Assembly: GCA_965371445.1 (NCBI GenBank)
Contig: CBDUYN010000040.1
Location: 1-61,129 of the forward strand
DNA: 61,129 nucleotides
Source of the DNA: DASWIG01 sp965371445
GTDB taxonomy: Bacteria; Acidobacteriota; Thermoanaerobaculia; Multivoradales; J023
Direction of reading: 5' to 3'
Notes under the pieces: model-generated
What the model saw: only the letters and a program-made list of their open reading frames with translations
What the model was told of the DNA's origin: nothing
Database searches by the model: none
Program-made: the position numbers and the translations under genes
Shown here: positions 40,692 through 47,946 of the stretch, piece after piece
Position numbering within the stretch: the first letter of the stretch is position 1
How the letters are laid out: each line of letters opens with the position of its first letter

Positions 40692-42080
40692 ATGCCGAAA
40701 ACGTCGCTGGTCTCCGCGTCCCCGTCGCCCGCCGGGGGATCTCCCGCCGGGGTGGTGCTTCCGTTTCGAGCTACGAGCGAGGTGGAGGAAGCTCCGGCGG
40801 CCCTCACCGCGGGCACCCGGCCGAGAAGGACCGTCCCGGCGAGCGCCTTCGTGACCGCGTATCCACCGGTTTCCTACTGGAGCGAGGCGGCGCTCGGCGA
40901 GTACCGCGCGGTCCTGGACCGGCCGTCGAGCGACCTGCCGTTTTGCCTTTACGTCCACCTTCCGTTCTGTGTTCAGAAATGCGAGCGTTGTTATTACTTG
41001 ACGCATGACGAAGAGAGTTGTGAGCGCATCGAGGATTACCTGGACGCGCTTTTTGCCGAGCTCGCGACCTACGCCCGCCTGCCCGGCCTCGGGGAGCGCG
41101 AGCTCGACTCGGTCTATTTCGGCGGCGCCATGCCGCCGGCGCTGTCGATTCCGCTGGTGCGCAAGCTGGTCGACGAGATCCAGGGGAGCTTTCCGCTACG
41201 CGAGGTGCGCGAGATCACCTACGAGTGCGCGCCGGCGACGGTCACGCCGAGCCGCATGCGCGAGCTCCACCGCCTGGGGGTGACGCGTCTGAGCCTCGCC
41301 GCCCTCCACCTCGACGACGAGGTGCTCTCCCGCAACGGCTACGAGCACACGAGCGACGACGTCGAGCAGGCCTACGCCGCGATCCGGCGCTACGACTTTC
41401 GGGTCGTCGACGTCCGGCTCCAGGTGGGGATGGAGGGTGAGAGCGACGATTCTTTCGAGCGCAGCCTCGACTATCTCGTCGAGCTCGAGCCCGACGCGAT
41501 CACGCTACGCCGCTCGGAGCGTCGCCTGGGGGAGCACGTAGAACGGGCGGCGTTCCGCGGTGATCCGAACTTGAGGGTCCTCCCCTGGGAAGTGGAGAGC
41601 TCCCGGCTCGAGCGTGGCCTGGCGGAGCTTGAACGCCGCGGCTTTACGGTCACCGGCCCCGGCGAGGCGGTCGACGACGAAGCCCGTCACCGCTTTCTCT
41701 ACCAGGAAGCCCAGGAGCGCGGCGCCGAGGCGCTGGGCATCGGCGTCTCGGCTTTCTCCTACTTCGGCGGCGTCCATCAGCAGAACGTCCCCCGCGTCGA
41801 GGCCTACCTACGCGCCCTCGGCAGGGGACACCTGCCGCTCGGGCGTGCCTACGCGCTCGACGAGAAGGAGCAGCTCGTCCGCCGGATGGTGCTGAAGCTA
41901 CGCAGCGGTTGGCTGCGGCTCTCGGATTTCGTCGAGCCTCTCGCCGGGCCGCTTCAGGACTTCGTGGAGCGGGGGTGGATCCATTGCGACGGCGACTTCG
42001 TCGTGGTGACTCGCGAGGGTCTGGCCAGGATCGACCAGATGCAACGCTCGTTCTACCTGCCGGAGCATCGCGAAGGCTAG
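40692..42080 (+). CDS. HemN/HemW-like radical SAM protein
   Basis: ATG 40692 follows GAGGAG, and the open frame further upstream (to 40626) would run into the operator. The 462-aa protein has a variable N-terminus, then LYVHLPFCVQKCERCYY with C93-x3-C97-x2-C100 for the SAM [4Fe-4S] cluster. The fourth Cys usual in HemN (CxC) is Tyr, and the glycine motif reads YFGGAMPPAL instead of the common GGGTPT. A C-terminal HemN_C-like winged helix (LVRRMVLKLRSGWLRLSDFV) is present. It is probably a HemN/HutW/HemZ-type paralog, acting in anaerobic heme metabolism or as a heme chaperone or SAM methylase-like enzyme, rather than a certain coproporphyrinogen dehydrogenase. Confidence 0.8.
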   Translation: MPKTSLVSASPSPAGGSPAGVVLPFRATSEVEEAPAALTAGTRPRRTVPASAFVTAYPPVSYWSEAALGEYRAVLDRPSSDLPFCLYVHLPFCVQKCERCYYLTHDEESCERIEDYLDALFAELATYARLPGLGERELDSVYFGGAMPPALSIPLVRKLVDEIQGSFPLREVREITYECAPATVTPSRMRELHRLGVTRLSLAALHLDDEVLSRNGYEHTSDDVEQAYAAIRRYDFRVVDVRLQVGMEGESDDSFERSLDYLVELEPDAITLRRSERRLGEHVERAAFRGDPNLRVLPWEVESSRLERGLAELERRGFTVTGPGEAVDDEARHRFLYQEAQERGAEALGIGVSAFSYFGGVHQQNVPRVEAYLRALGRGHLPLGRAYALDEKEQLVRRMVLKLRSGWLRLSDFVEPLAGPLQDFVERGWIHCDGDFVVVTREGLARIDQMQRSFYLPEHREG

Positions 42081-42231
42081 GCCGCTGCGCTCGCAGGTGG
42101 CCAGCTCCCAGGTATGACTATAGCCGGGGAAGCTCGCGCCAAGCCGCGAGACATGAGCTCCTCGACTTGACGGTCGGCGGGGATCCCAACCCGTGACCGT
42201 TGTGGTAGGCTCAAGCCGAGAGGTAGCGACC

Positions 42232-42651
42232 ATGGGCGAGCTTGTACTCCATCTTGACGACGACCTGATCCACCGGGCCAAGACGTACTCGACGAAAATC
42301 GGGAGGACGCTGTCGGAGATCGTCGCGGACTACTTCGAGTCCGAGACCCACCGTAGGACGCCACCGGCCGATGAAGCACAGCTGGCGGCCACCACGACGA
42401 CAGCCGACGACGCCGAGTCTCTGCCGCAACGGCAGTACCGGCTGGCCGGCCAGTATCCCGGAGAGTTCGTCGTCCTCGTCGGTGAAGAAGTCGTCTACCA
42501 CTCGACCGATCGCCAGGCGGCCTTCAAAGCCTACGATCAGGCGTTCGTAGACCATCCTTCGTCTTCGCCCGTCGTCGTCGATCCTCATCGCCGACCACGA
42601 CGCCGGCCCGTCGTTCGGGGACGGGCTTTCAAGCGCCCCCGGTCGTCCTGA
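42232..42651 (+). CDS. RHH (DUF6364-like) plus DUF5678-like protein
   Basis: ATG 42232 (GAGAGGTAG upstream) gives 139 aa. Residues 1-37 form a ribbon-helix-helix-like N-terminus (MGELVLHLDDDLIHRAKTYS, then GRTLSEIVADYFE), as in DUF6364/VapB antitoxins. After a linker, residues 80-110 match the DUF5678 pattern (YPGEFVVLVGEEVVYHSTDR). The basic tail RRPRRRPVVRGRAFKRPRSS may contact nucleic acid. It is followed after 1 bp by a retropepsin-like gene, a combination seen for DUF5678 proteins. The biological role of such pairs is not settled. Confidence 0.65.
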   Translation: MGELVLHLDDDLIHRAKTYSTKIGRTLSEIVADYFESETHRRTPPADEAQLAATTTTADDAESLPQRQYRLAGQYPGEFVVLVGEEVVYHSTDRQAAFKAYDQAFVDHPSSSPVVVDPHRRPRRRPVVRGRAFKRPRSS

Positions 42652-42652
42652 G

Positions 42653-43204
42653 ATGCTTGTCGCCGAAGAGTCCTTTCGCATTGCCGGCTACCACCGACGC
42701 AGGTATCCCGAGGATGAGACGCTCGACATTGCTCAGGGCCTCGTCGTCACCGTCAAGATCGAATTCGAGCTATGGCTGGAGAGCCGGCCTCTCGAAGCCG
42801 AGGCGTTCCTGGATCCTGGCGCGGACTGCACGCTGATCAGCTATCGATGGATCCGTGAGCAGGCGGAAGCTGCGTCGGCATCGGCGACTCGGAAAGAGCC
42901 GAAAATGGATCCTGACGGAGTCCTCGTCGAAGGAGCCCACCTTTCGATCGGCGCTCTTCGTCTGCCTCTGGGTGATTTGGACCGGCCTGTTTCGGTGGTC
43001 GAGCAGGAAGGCGAGGTGCCGCAGATGTCGGGGTACGAGGATCTGTTGCTAGGCCGGGACTTCATGACCCAACATGGCCTTTTCATCGCCATTGACGGGG
43101 AGAAACGAAGATTCATGGTCCTGGCGCCTGTCGATGAGGCCAACCGGGGTACGCGGGACGAGATTCTGGCCATGCTGTCGCGTGGGCGCCCACCCCTGGA
43201 TTGA
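42653..43204 (+). CDS. retropepsin-like aspartyl protease-fold protein
   Basis: This 183-aa protein starts 1 bp after the upstream stop, so translation is coupled. The core FLDPGADCTLIS (about residues 45-56) aligns with the DTGA flap motif of retroviral-type aspartyl proteases but has DPGAD, keeping the Asp. The later GYEDLLLGRDFMTQHGLFI fits the second conserved LLGxDxL region. One Asp per chain implies a homodimer for activity. It could be an active clan AA protease that processes its RHH/DUF5678 partner; this is inferred only. Confidence 0.65.
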   Translation: MLVAEESFRIAGYHRRRYPEDETLDIAQGLVVTVKIEFELWLESRPLEAEAFLDPGADCTLISYRWIREQAEAASASATRKEPKMDPDGVLVEGAHLSIGALRLPLGDLDRPVSVVEQEGEVPQMSGYEDLLLGRDFMTQHGLFIAIDGEKRRFMVLAPVDEANRGTRDEILAMLSRGRPPLD

Positions 43205-43300
43205 AGTCCAGGGCTGGATGGTGTCGTTCCTCCGGGACTCCGGAGTCCTCATTCGGCCCGAAGCGTCGTATGCTCAGCACATCCCCCGGGAGGACGCCCG

Positions 43301-44728
43301 ATGCCGTCGTCGATCACCTTGCTCCACCTCTCCGACCCCCAGTTCGGAAAGAACCACCGCTTCGGCTCCGAGGAACCCTTCGACACCCTCTGCCAACGCC
43401 TCGAGGACGACCTCGGCCAGCTCCGCGACGGCGAGCAGGGACTCCGTCCCGACCTCGTCGTCCTGACAGGCGACCTCGCCGAATGGGGACGCCGCGGCGA
43501 ATTCGACCAGGCCTTCGAGCTCCTCGCCAGGCTCTCGGACTTCCTCGACGTGCCGCGCCGGCACGTCGCCGTCATTCCCGGCAACCACGACGTCGACCGC
43601 AAGGCGTGCGAGGCCTACTTCGCCGAGTGCGCCTCTGACGAGGTCGAGCCCCAGCCTCCCTACTACCGCAAATGGAGGCACTGGGTGCGGACGTTCCACA
43701 CCTTTTACCTCGACCTCCCGGCGCTGCGCTTCACCGAGGACGAGCCCTGGACGCTCTACGAGATGCCGGAGCTGCGTCTCGTCGTCGCCGGCCTCAACTC
43801 GACGATGGCCGAAAGCCACCGCGACGAGGACCACTACGGCCACGTCGGCGAACGCCAGCTCCGCTGGTTCCGCGAACGCCTGACCGATTACCGTGAACGC
43901 GGCTGGCTGCGCGTCGGTGCCGTCCATCACAATATGGTCATGGTCGGGCGCGCCTCCGGCGCGACGTTGCGCGGTGCCACCCGGGACGACGAGAACCTCC
44001 GCGACGTCGACGACTTCGTCCGCGTCCTCGGTCTGCAGTTGAACGTCGTCCTCCACGGCCACACGCACGACGGCAAGCTCCACTGGCTGGGACAGAAGCT
44101 GCCCGTCGTGTCGACAGGGAGCGCGGCACTCGAAAGCGGGCAGCGTCCGGGCGAGGTGCCGAACCAGTACCAGGTCCTGCGCTTCTCGACGGGTCGGCTC
44201 GAACGCTTCGCCCGCTGCTACGCCCCCGGCCAGAAGCGCTGGATCGGCGACACCCGCTTCTCGGAGAGCGGGGGCGACTGGATCGTCGCCCACGAGGTGG
44301 CCTTCGAGGACGTCGGAGGGACGCTCGACGACGCTCCCGGCGCGGCGCCGCGGCCGGAGGTCCGCTTCCGCGACGAGGAACGCGTCCCGCGCGACGACTT
44401 TCTCGCCCGCGTCGAACGCGTCTGCCGGCTGCGCGCCAGGACGGACGCCGAGATCCAGGGCGTCCGCCGGGACACGCCGGTCCCGTACCTTGCCGTCACC
44501 GAGAGCGTCGGCGAGATCGCCGGCTGCTACGCCGTGGGCGCCTGGACCGGCGACATCGACGACGCCACCCTCGACGCTTTCCTCACCGTCCACCGCCGCT
44601 ACCAGCAGACGGACCCCGCGTGCTCTCGACCCTGGTCCACGGCGGCGCCCCGGCGTCCGAGGAGTTGGTGCGCCGGGCCGCTGGGGAGCGCATCCGGCTA
44701 CGCAGCTTCGTCGAGTACCAGGGGCTGA
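43301..44728 (+). CDS. metallophosphoesterase part of a STAND protein (frameshift at its end)
   Basis: The 475-aa frame begins with a calcineurin-like phosphoesterase: LLHLSDPQFG (metal motif 1), TGDLAEWG (2), IPGNHDVDR (3), VGAVHHN (4) and LHGHTHDG (5). All metal-ligand motifs are present, so a nuclease, nucleotidase or phosphatase is likely active. From about residue 440 the frame turns into Arg/Ser-rich nonsense, exactly where the next ORF (GTG 44620) becomes protein-like: QQTDPA joins VLSTLVHGGAPASEEL. I infer one original gene, MPE-NACHT-pentapeptide-WD40, broken by loss of about one base near 44618. True coding in this frame ends near 44620. Confidence 0.8.
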   Translation: MPSSITLLHLSDPQFGKNHRFGSEEPFDTLCQRLEDDLGQLRDGEQGLRPDLVVLTGDLAEWGRRGEFDQAFELLARLSDFLDVPRRHVAVIPGNHDVDRKACEAYFAECASDEVEPQPPYYRKWRHWVRTFHTFYLDLPALRFTEDEPWTLYEMPELRLVVAGLNSTMAESHRDEDHYGHVGERQLRWFRERLTDYRERGWLRVGAVHHNMVMVGRASGATLRGATRDDENLRDVDDFVRVLGLQLNVVLHGHTHDGKLHWLGQKLPVVSTGSAALESGQRPGEVPNQYQVLRFSTGRLERFARCYAPGQKRWIGDTRFSESGGDWIVAHEVAFEDVGGTLDDAPGAAPRPEVRFRDEERVPRDDFLARVERVCRLRARTDAEIQGVRRDTPVPYLAVTESVGEIAGCYAVGAWTGDIDDATLDAFLTVHRRYQQTDPACSRPWSTAAPRRPRSWCAGPLGSASGYAASSSTRG

Positions 44729-47496
44729 TCGACTTCCGCGGCTACCTCGGGCAGCAGGCCCGCACCCTGGCCCAAAATCCAGACTACCGGCCCGATCTCT
44801 ACGTCGAGCAGCGGATGCGTTACGTCCTCAACCAGCGCGAGAACGAAGTCGAAGACGCAATCTCCGTCGTCCACGATTGGATCTTCGAGGACCGCGGACG
44901 CTTTATACTCGTCCTGGGCGACTTCGGCACCGGCAAGACCTTTCTCCTCCGGGAGCTGGCGCGCCGGCTGGGCGCGGAAGGGGGACGCGTCGTCCCGATC
45001 TTCGTCGAGCTCCGGGCCCTCGAAAAGAGCCAGAGCCTCGACGTCCTGGTCGGACAGCATTTCATGAACGCTGGCATGGACCCTCGACGCGACGCGTTCC
45101 GCTACATGTTGGAACAGGGACGTGTCGTCCTGCTCTTCGACGGCTTCGACGAGCTCGCCCTGCGGGTCAGCTACGACCGTGCCGTCGACCACTTCGCCAC
45201 ACTCGCCGAAGCCGCCCGCGCCAGCTCCAAGGTCGTCGTGACGAGCCGCACCCAGCACTTCGAGACGGATGAGCAAATCCAGACGGTCCTCGGAGAGCAG
45301 GCCGCGCTGCTTCCCGGAAGCCGCATCACCTACCTTCAGAAGTTCGACGAGAAACAAATCCGCCGTTTTCTGGTTAACCAACTCGACGACGAGACGGCGG
45401 CCGAAGAGCGCTTCAACCTCCTCGACGAGGTCAAAGATCTGATGGGTCTGTCAGAGAACCCCCGCATGCTCAGCTTCATCTCCGAGCTGAGCAACGACGA
45501 GCTGTCCAAAGCACGCACCGACGGCGGCGACGTCACTGCGGCGGGCCTCTACGAGGCGCTCGTCAACCGCTGGCTCGGCTTCGAGGTGAAGCGGCAGGAG
45601 CCGCTCGGTGCGCCGCTTGCCTTGACCGCGGAGCAGCGGTGGGCCGCCGTCACCCACCTGGCCACTTGCCTCTGGGAACGGACCGAGAAGTCGGTCCACG
45701 TCCGTGAGCTCGACGAGGAGGTCCAGCGAGCCGTCGAGGTTTTGGCCGACCAGCGGCTGAGCCCGGACGAGACGACGCACCAGGTCGGATCGGCGACGCT
45801 TCTTGTCCGCGACGACGAAGGCATGTTCTCTTTCGTCCACCAGTCGGTCCTCGAATGGCTCGTGGCCCGCCAGGCCGCCGCGGAAGTCAAGGCCTCCGGC
45901 TCGGCGGAAGTTCTCGCGATGAGAGAGATGTCCGACCTCATGGCCGATTTCTTCTGCGACCTCGCGGGTCGCGACCCTGCCCTCGGGTGGGCGACCCACG
46001 CCTTGCGCTCTGGAGACGAGGTCTCAGGAAAGAACGCTCTTACCATCGTCAAACGACTTGGTGAGATCCTACCGAAAAAGTTGAAGTTTCGCTCCGAAGA
46101 TCTCCGAGGCCACGACTTCTCCGGCCAGATGCTCGCCAATGCCGACTTCTCATTCGCTGATCTAAGTAGAGCAAAACTTGTCGAAGCTTCTCTCCGCCAT
46201 GCTTGTCTTCAGTCTGCAAATTTTCTAGGTGCAGACCTAACCAAGGCCGACCTTCGCCGAGCTGATCTACGTGACGCTGACCTTTCAGAGGCGCGACTTC
46301 TGGGTGCCGACCTGACGGATGCGGACCTGCGCGCAACTCGCTTCATTGCTGCTAAGCTAGTGGGCGCGAAAGCCGACCTCTCCGGACTTCAAGAGATGCA
46401 GCTTACCGGGTCGGCGCCGCCACAGCCGACCGCCGCGACGCCGCAATCCTCGTCATCCTGGGAAGGGTACGCTGTCGACTGGAATCCAGATCAGGATTTG
46501 CTTGCGGCAGGATACAATAACGGTTCCGTACAACTCTGGGACGCCACACTCGGTCACGAAATCCGTCGGCTGGAGGGTAATTCATCGGCTGCTATTAGGG
46601 GCGTGTGTTTCACTCCAGACGGATCCCTGCTGGCGTCGGCTTCCGAGGATCACAAGGTGCATTTGTGGTCAACGGAATCCGGAGAGAAAATACACCAACT
46701 CAGAGGCCACCGGGCTGCCGTCAGAGATGTCAACTTCAGCCCCCATGGAGATGTGCTGGCCTCCGCTTCCCACGACCACACCTTACACCTATGGTCGGTA
46801 GAGTCAGGCAGAGAGGTAAGGAAATTTGTCGGCCATTCAGATTGGATCAGGAGTGTGCGTTTCAGCCCCGACGCCGAACTGTTAGCGTCGGGCTCTTTTG
46901 ATCGAACGGTACGCCTATGGTCAGTGGCCTCGGGAGAGTCGTGGGAGCTCATCGGTCACCAGAGGCCGGTCTTAAGCGTGTGCTTCCATCCAGATGGCTC
47001 TGTCTTGGCGTCAGGATCTGATGATACAACGATCCGACTGTGGTCAGTGAAGTCGAGTAAAGAAATTCTGAAACTCGCTGGTCATAATTCCTATGTTAGG
47101 AGCGTTTTGTTTAGTCCTGACAGTACTTTGCTGGCAACAGGCTCGCGAGATCGGACAATCTGCCTGTGGTCAGGACCATCTTGGGAACACAAACGGCAAC
47201 TCCTCGGGCATCAATCTGATGTCTGGAGCCTATGCTTTAGCCCGGACGGCTCCTCTCTGGCGTCTGCTTCCGAGGATGGTACAGTACGCATCTGGGACGT
47301 CAAAAGCGGCGCCTGCCTCGTCGTCCTCGTGCATCTGGCGGAGGGGTGGGTGGCCTTCACGGAGGACGGGCGATACAAGCTGGGCGGGGAAACGTCCGGG
47401 GGCTTCTGGCATACGATCGGGCTTTGCCGTTTCGAGCCTGGGGAGTTGGAGCCGTACCTGCCGTTGCGGATGGCGGAGGGGGAGAAGTTCTTTTAG
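44620..47496 (+). CDS. NACHT NTPase with pentapeptide and WD40 repeats (STAND)
   Basis: The 958-aa frame begins with a linker shared with the upstream MPE gene (LRSFVEYQGLIDFRGYL). The NACHT NTPase follows: Walker A LVLGDFGTGKTFLL near residue 97-110 and Walker B RVVLLFDGFDEL near 168-179, with sensor SRTQHF. Pentapeptide repeats lie at about 500-590 (ADLTKADLRRADLRDADLSE). A seven-bladed WD40 propeller runs from about 610 to 920 (LASASEDHKVHLWS and similar). Such STAND proteins sense a ligand through the repeats, oligomerise and switch on the N-terminal effector. The repeat half (46.1-47.3 kb) is lower in GC than the surroundings, suggesting acquisition. Defence or signalling use is inferred from architecture. 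Confidence 0.9.
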   Translation: MLSTLVHGGAPASEELVRRAAGERIRLRSFVEYQGLIDFRGYLGQQARTLAQNPDYRPDLYVEQRMRYVLNQRENEVEDAISVVHDWIFEDRGRFILVLGDFGTGKTFLLRELARRLGAEGGRVVPIFVELRALEKSQSLDVLVGQHFMNAGMDPRRDAFRYMLEQGRVVLLFDGFDELALRVSYDRAVDHFATLAEAARASSKVVVTSRTQHFETDEQIQTVLGEQAALLPGSRITYLQKFDEKQIRRFLVNQLDDETAAEERFNLLDEVKDLMGLSENPRMLSFISELSNDELSKARTDGGDVTAAGLYEALVNRWLGFEVKRQEPLGAPLALTAEQRWAAVTHLATCLWERTEKSVHVRELDEEVQRAVEVLADQRLSPDETTHQVGSATLLVRDDEGMFSFVHQSVLEWLVARQAAAEVKASGSAEVLAMREMSDLMADFFCDLAGRDPALGWATHALRSGDEVSGKNALTIVKRLGEILPKKLKFRSEDLRGHDFSGQMLANADFSFADLSRAKLVEASLRHACLQSANFLGADLTKADLRRADLRDADLSEARLLGADLTDADLRATRFIAAKLVGAKADLSGLQEMQLTGSAPPQPTAATPQSSSSWEGYAVDWNPDQDLLAAGYNNGSVQLWDATLGHEIRRLEGNSSAAIRGVCFTPDGSLLASASEDHKVHLWSTESGEKIHQLRGHRAAVRDVNFSPHGDVLASASHDHTLHLWSVESGREVRKFVGHSDWIRSVRFSPDAELLASGSFDRTVRLWSVASGESWELIGHQRPVLSVCFHPDGSVLASGSDDTTIRLWSVKSSKEILKLAGHNSYVRSVLFSPDSTLLATGSRDRTICLWSGPSWEHKRQLLGHQSDVWSLCFSPDGSSLASASEDGTVRIWDVKSGACLVVLVHLAEGWVAFTEDGRYKLGGETSGGFWHTIGLCRFEPGELEPYLPLRMAEGEKFF

Positions 47497-47499
47497 GGT

Positions 47500-47571
47500 G
47501 ACCGCGTAGATGGCCGAGGTGTCGACGAAGACTTCAGGCTTTTCCGGAGTAGATTTCGAAGAGGTAGGCAT
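47500..47571 (-). pseudogene. truncated vapC-like PIN toxin (first 24 codons)
   Basis: From ATG 47571 the minus frame reads MPTSSKSTPEKPEVF and then VDTSAIYAV, the typical PIN-domain N-terminus with its first acidic residue. After that the frame is merely antisense of the WD40 gene end (TLKELLPLRHP). The PIN gene is thus cut about 3-4 bp beyond the WD40 stop codon at 47494-47496. It overlaps the vapB-like gene tail by 38 bp, as usual for vapBC pairs. Confidence 0.7.
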
Positions 47572-47785
47572 CGTGGTTCACGGCGACGTCCGGCGCCCCC
47601 TGCGGATCATGACAGGTCCCCGCGCTTTTGCCGAGCTTCTGCCAACGGCGATCGCGCTCGGCGTTCTCGAGAAGTCGGTCCACGCCCTCCCGCACGAGTT
47701 GAGCCAATGACGTCGAGTGCTCTACGGCCATGGCTTTGAGCTTTCTGTGCTGTGTGTCCTCAAGCCGAATCTGGGTGCGAACCAT
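47534..47785 (-). CDS. RHH antitoxin (VapB/CopG-like), orphaned
   Basis: The 83-aa protein starts at ATG 47785 after CGGAGAAG. Residues 1-45 form a CopG-type ribbon-helix-helix (MVRTQIRLEDTQHRKLKAMA, SLAQLVREGVDRLLEN). The C-terminal part would bind the toxin. Its partner vapC is reduced to a 24-codon stub at 47500-47571, so the antitoxin no longer has a local toxin to neutralise. Confidence 0.8.
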   Translation of the reverse strand: MVRTQIRLEDTQHRKLKAMAVEHSTSLAQLVREGVDRLLENAERDRRWQKLGKSAGTCHDPQGAPDVAVNHDAYLFEIYSGKA

Positions 47786-47946
47786 GGTCTTCTCCGGGTC
47801 TGGTTTGGGTCCTGGGGTTCCCTTTGGCTGGGATGGGCCCTTCGGTAGGCTTCAAGCATAGCACAGCAGACCCCACGCTCTGCGCCAGCGGCAGAGGAGA
47901 CGACGCGGAGCGTCGGTCCGTCGCGAGACCAGACGTCAGACGGCGG

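Noticed and set aside
47230..47571. 113-aa minus-strand ORF as a whole gene
   Set aside because: Only the first 24 codons are PIN-like; the rest is antisense of the WD40 gene.
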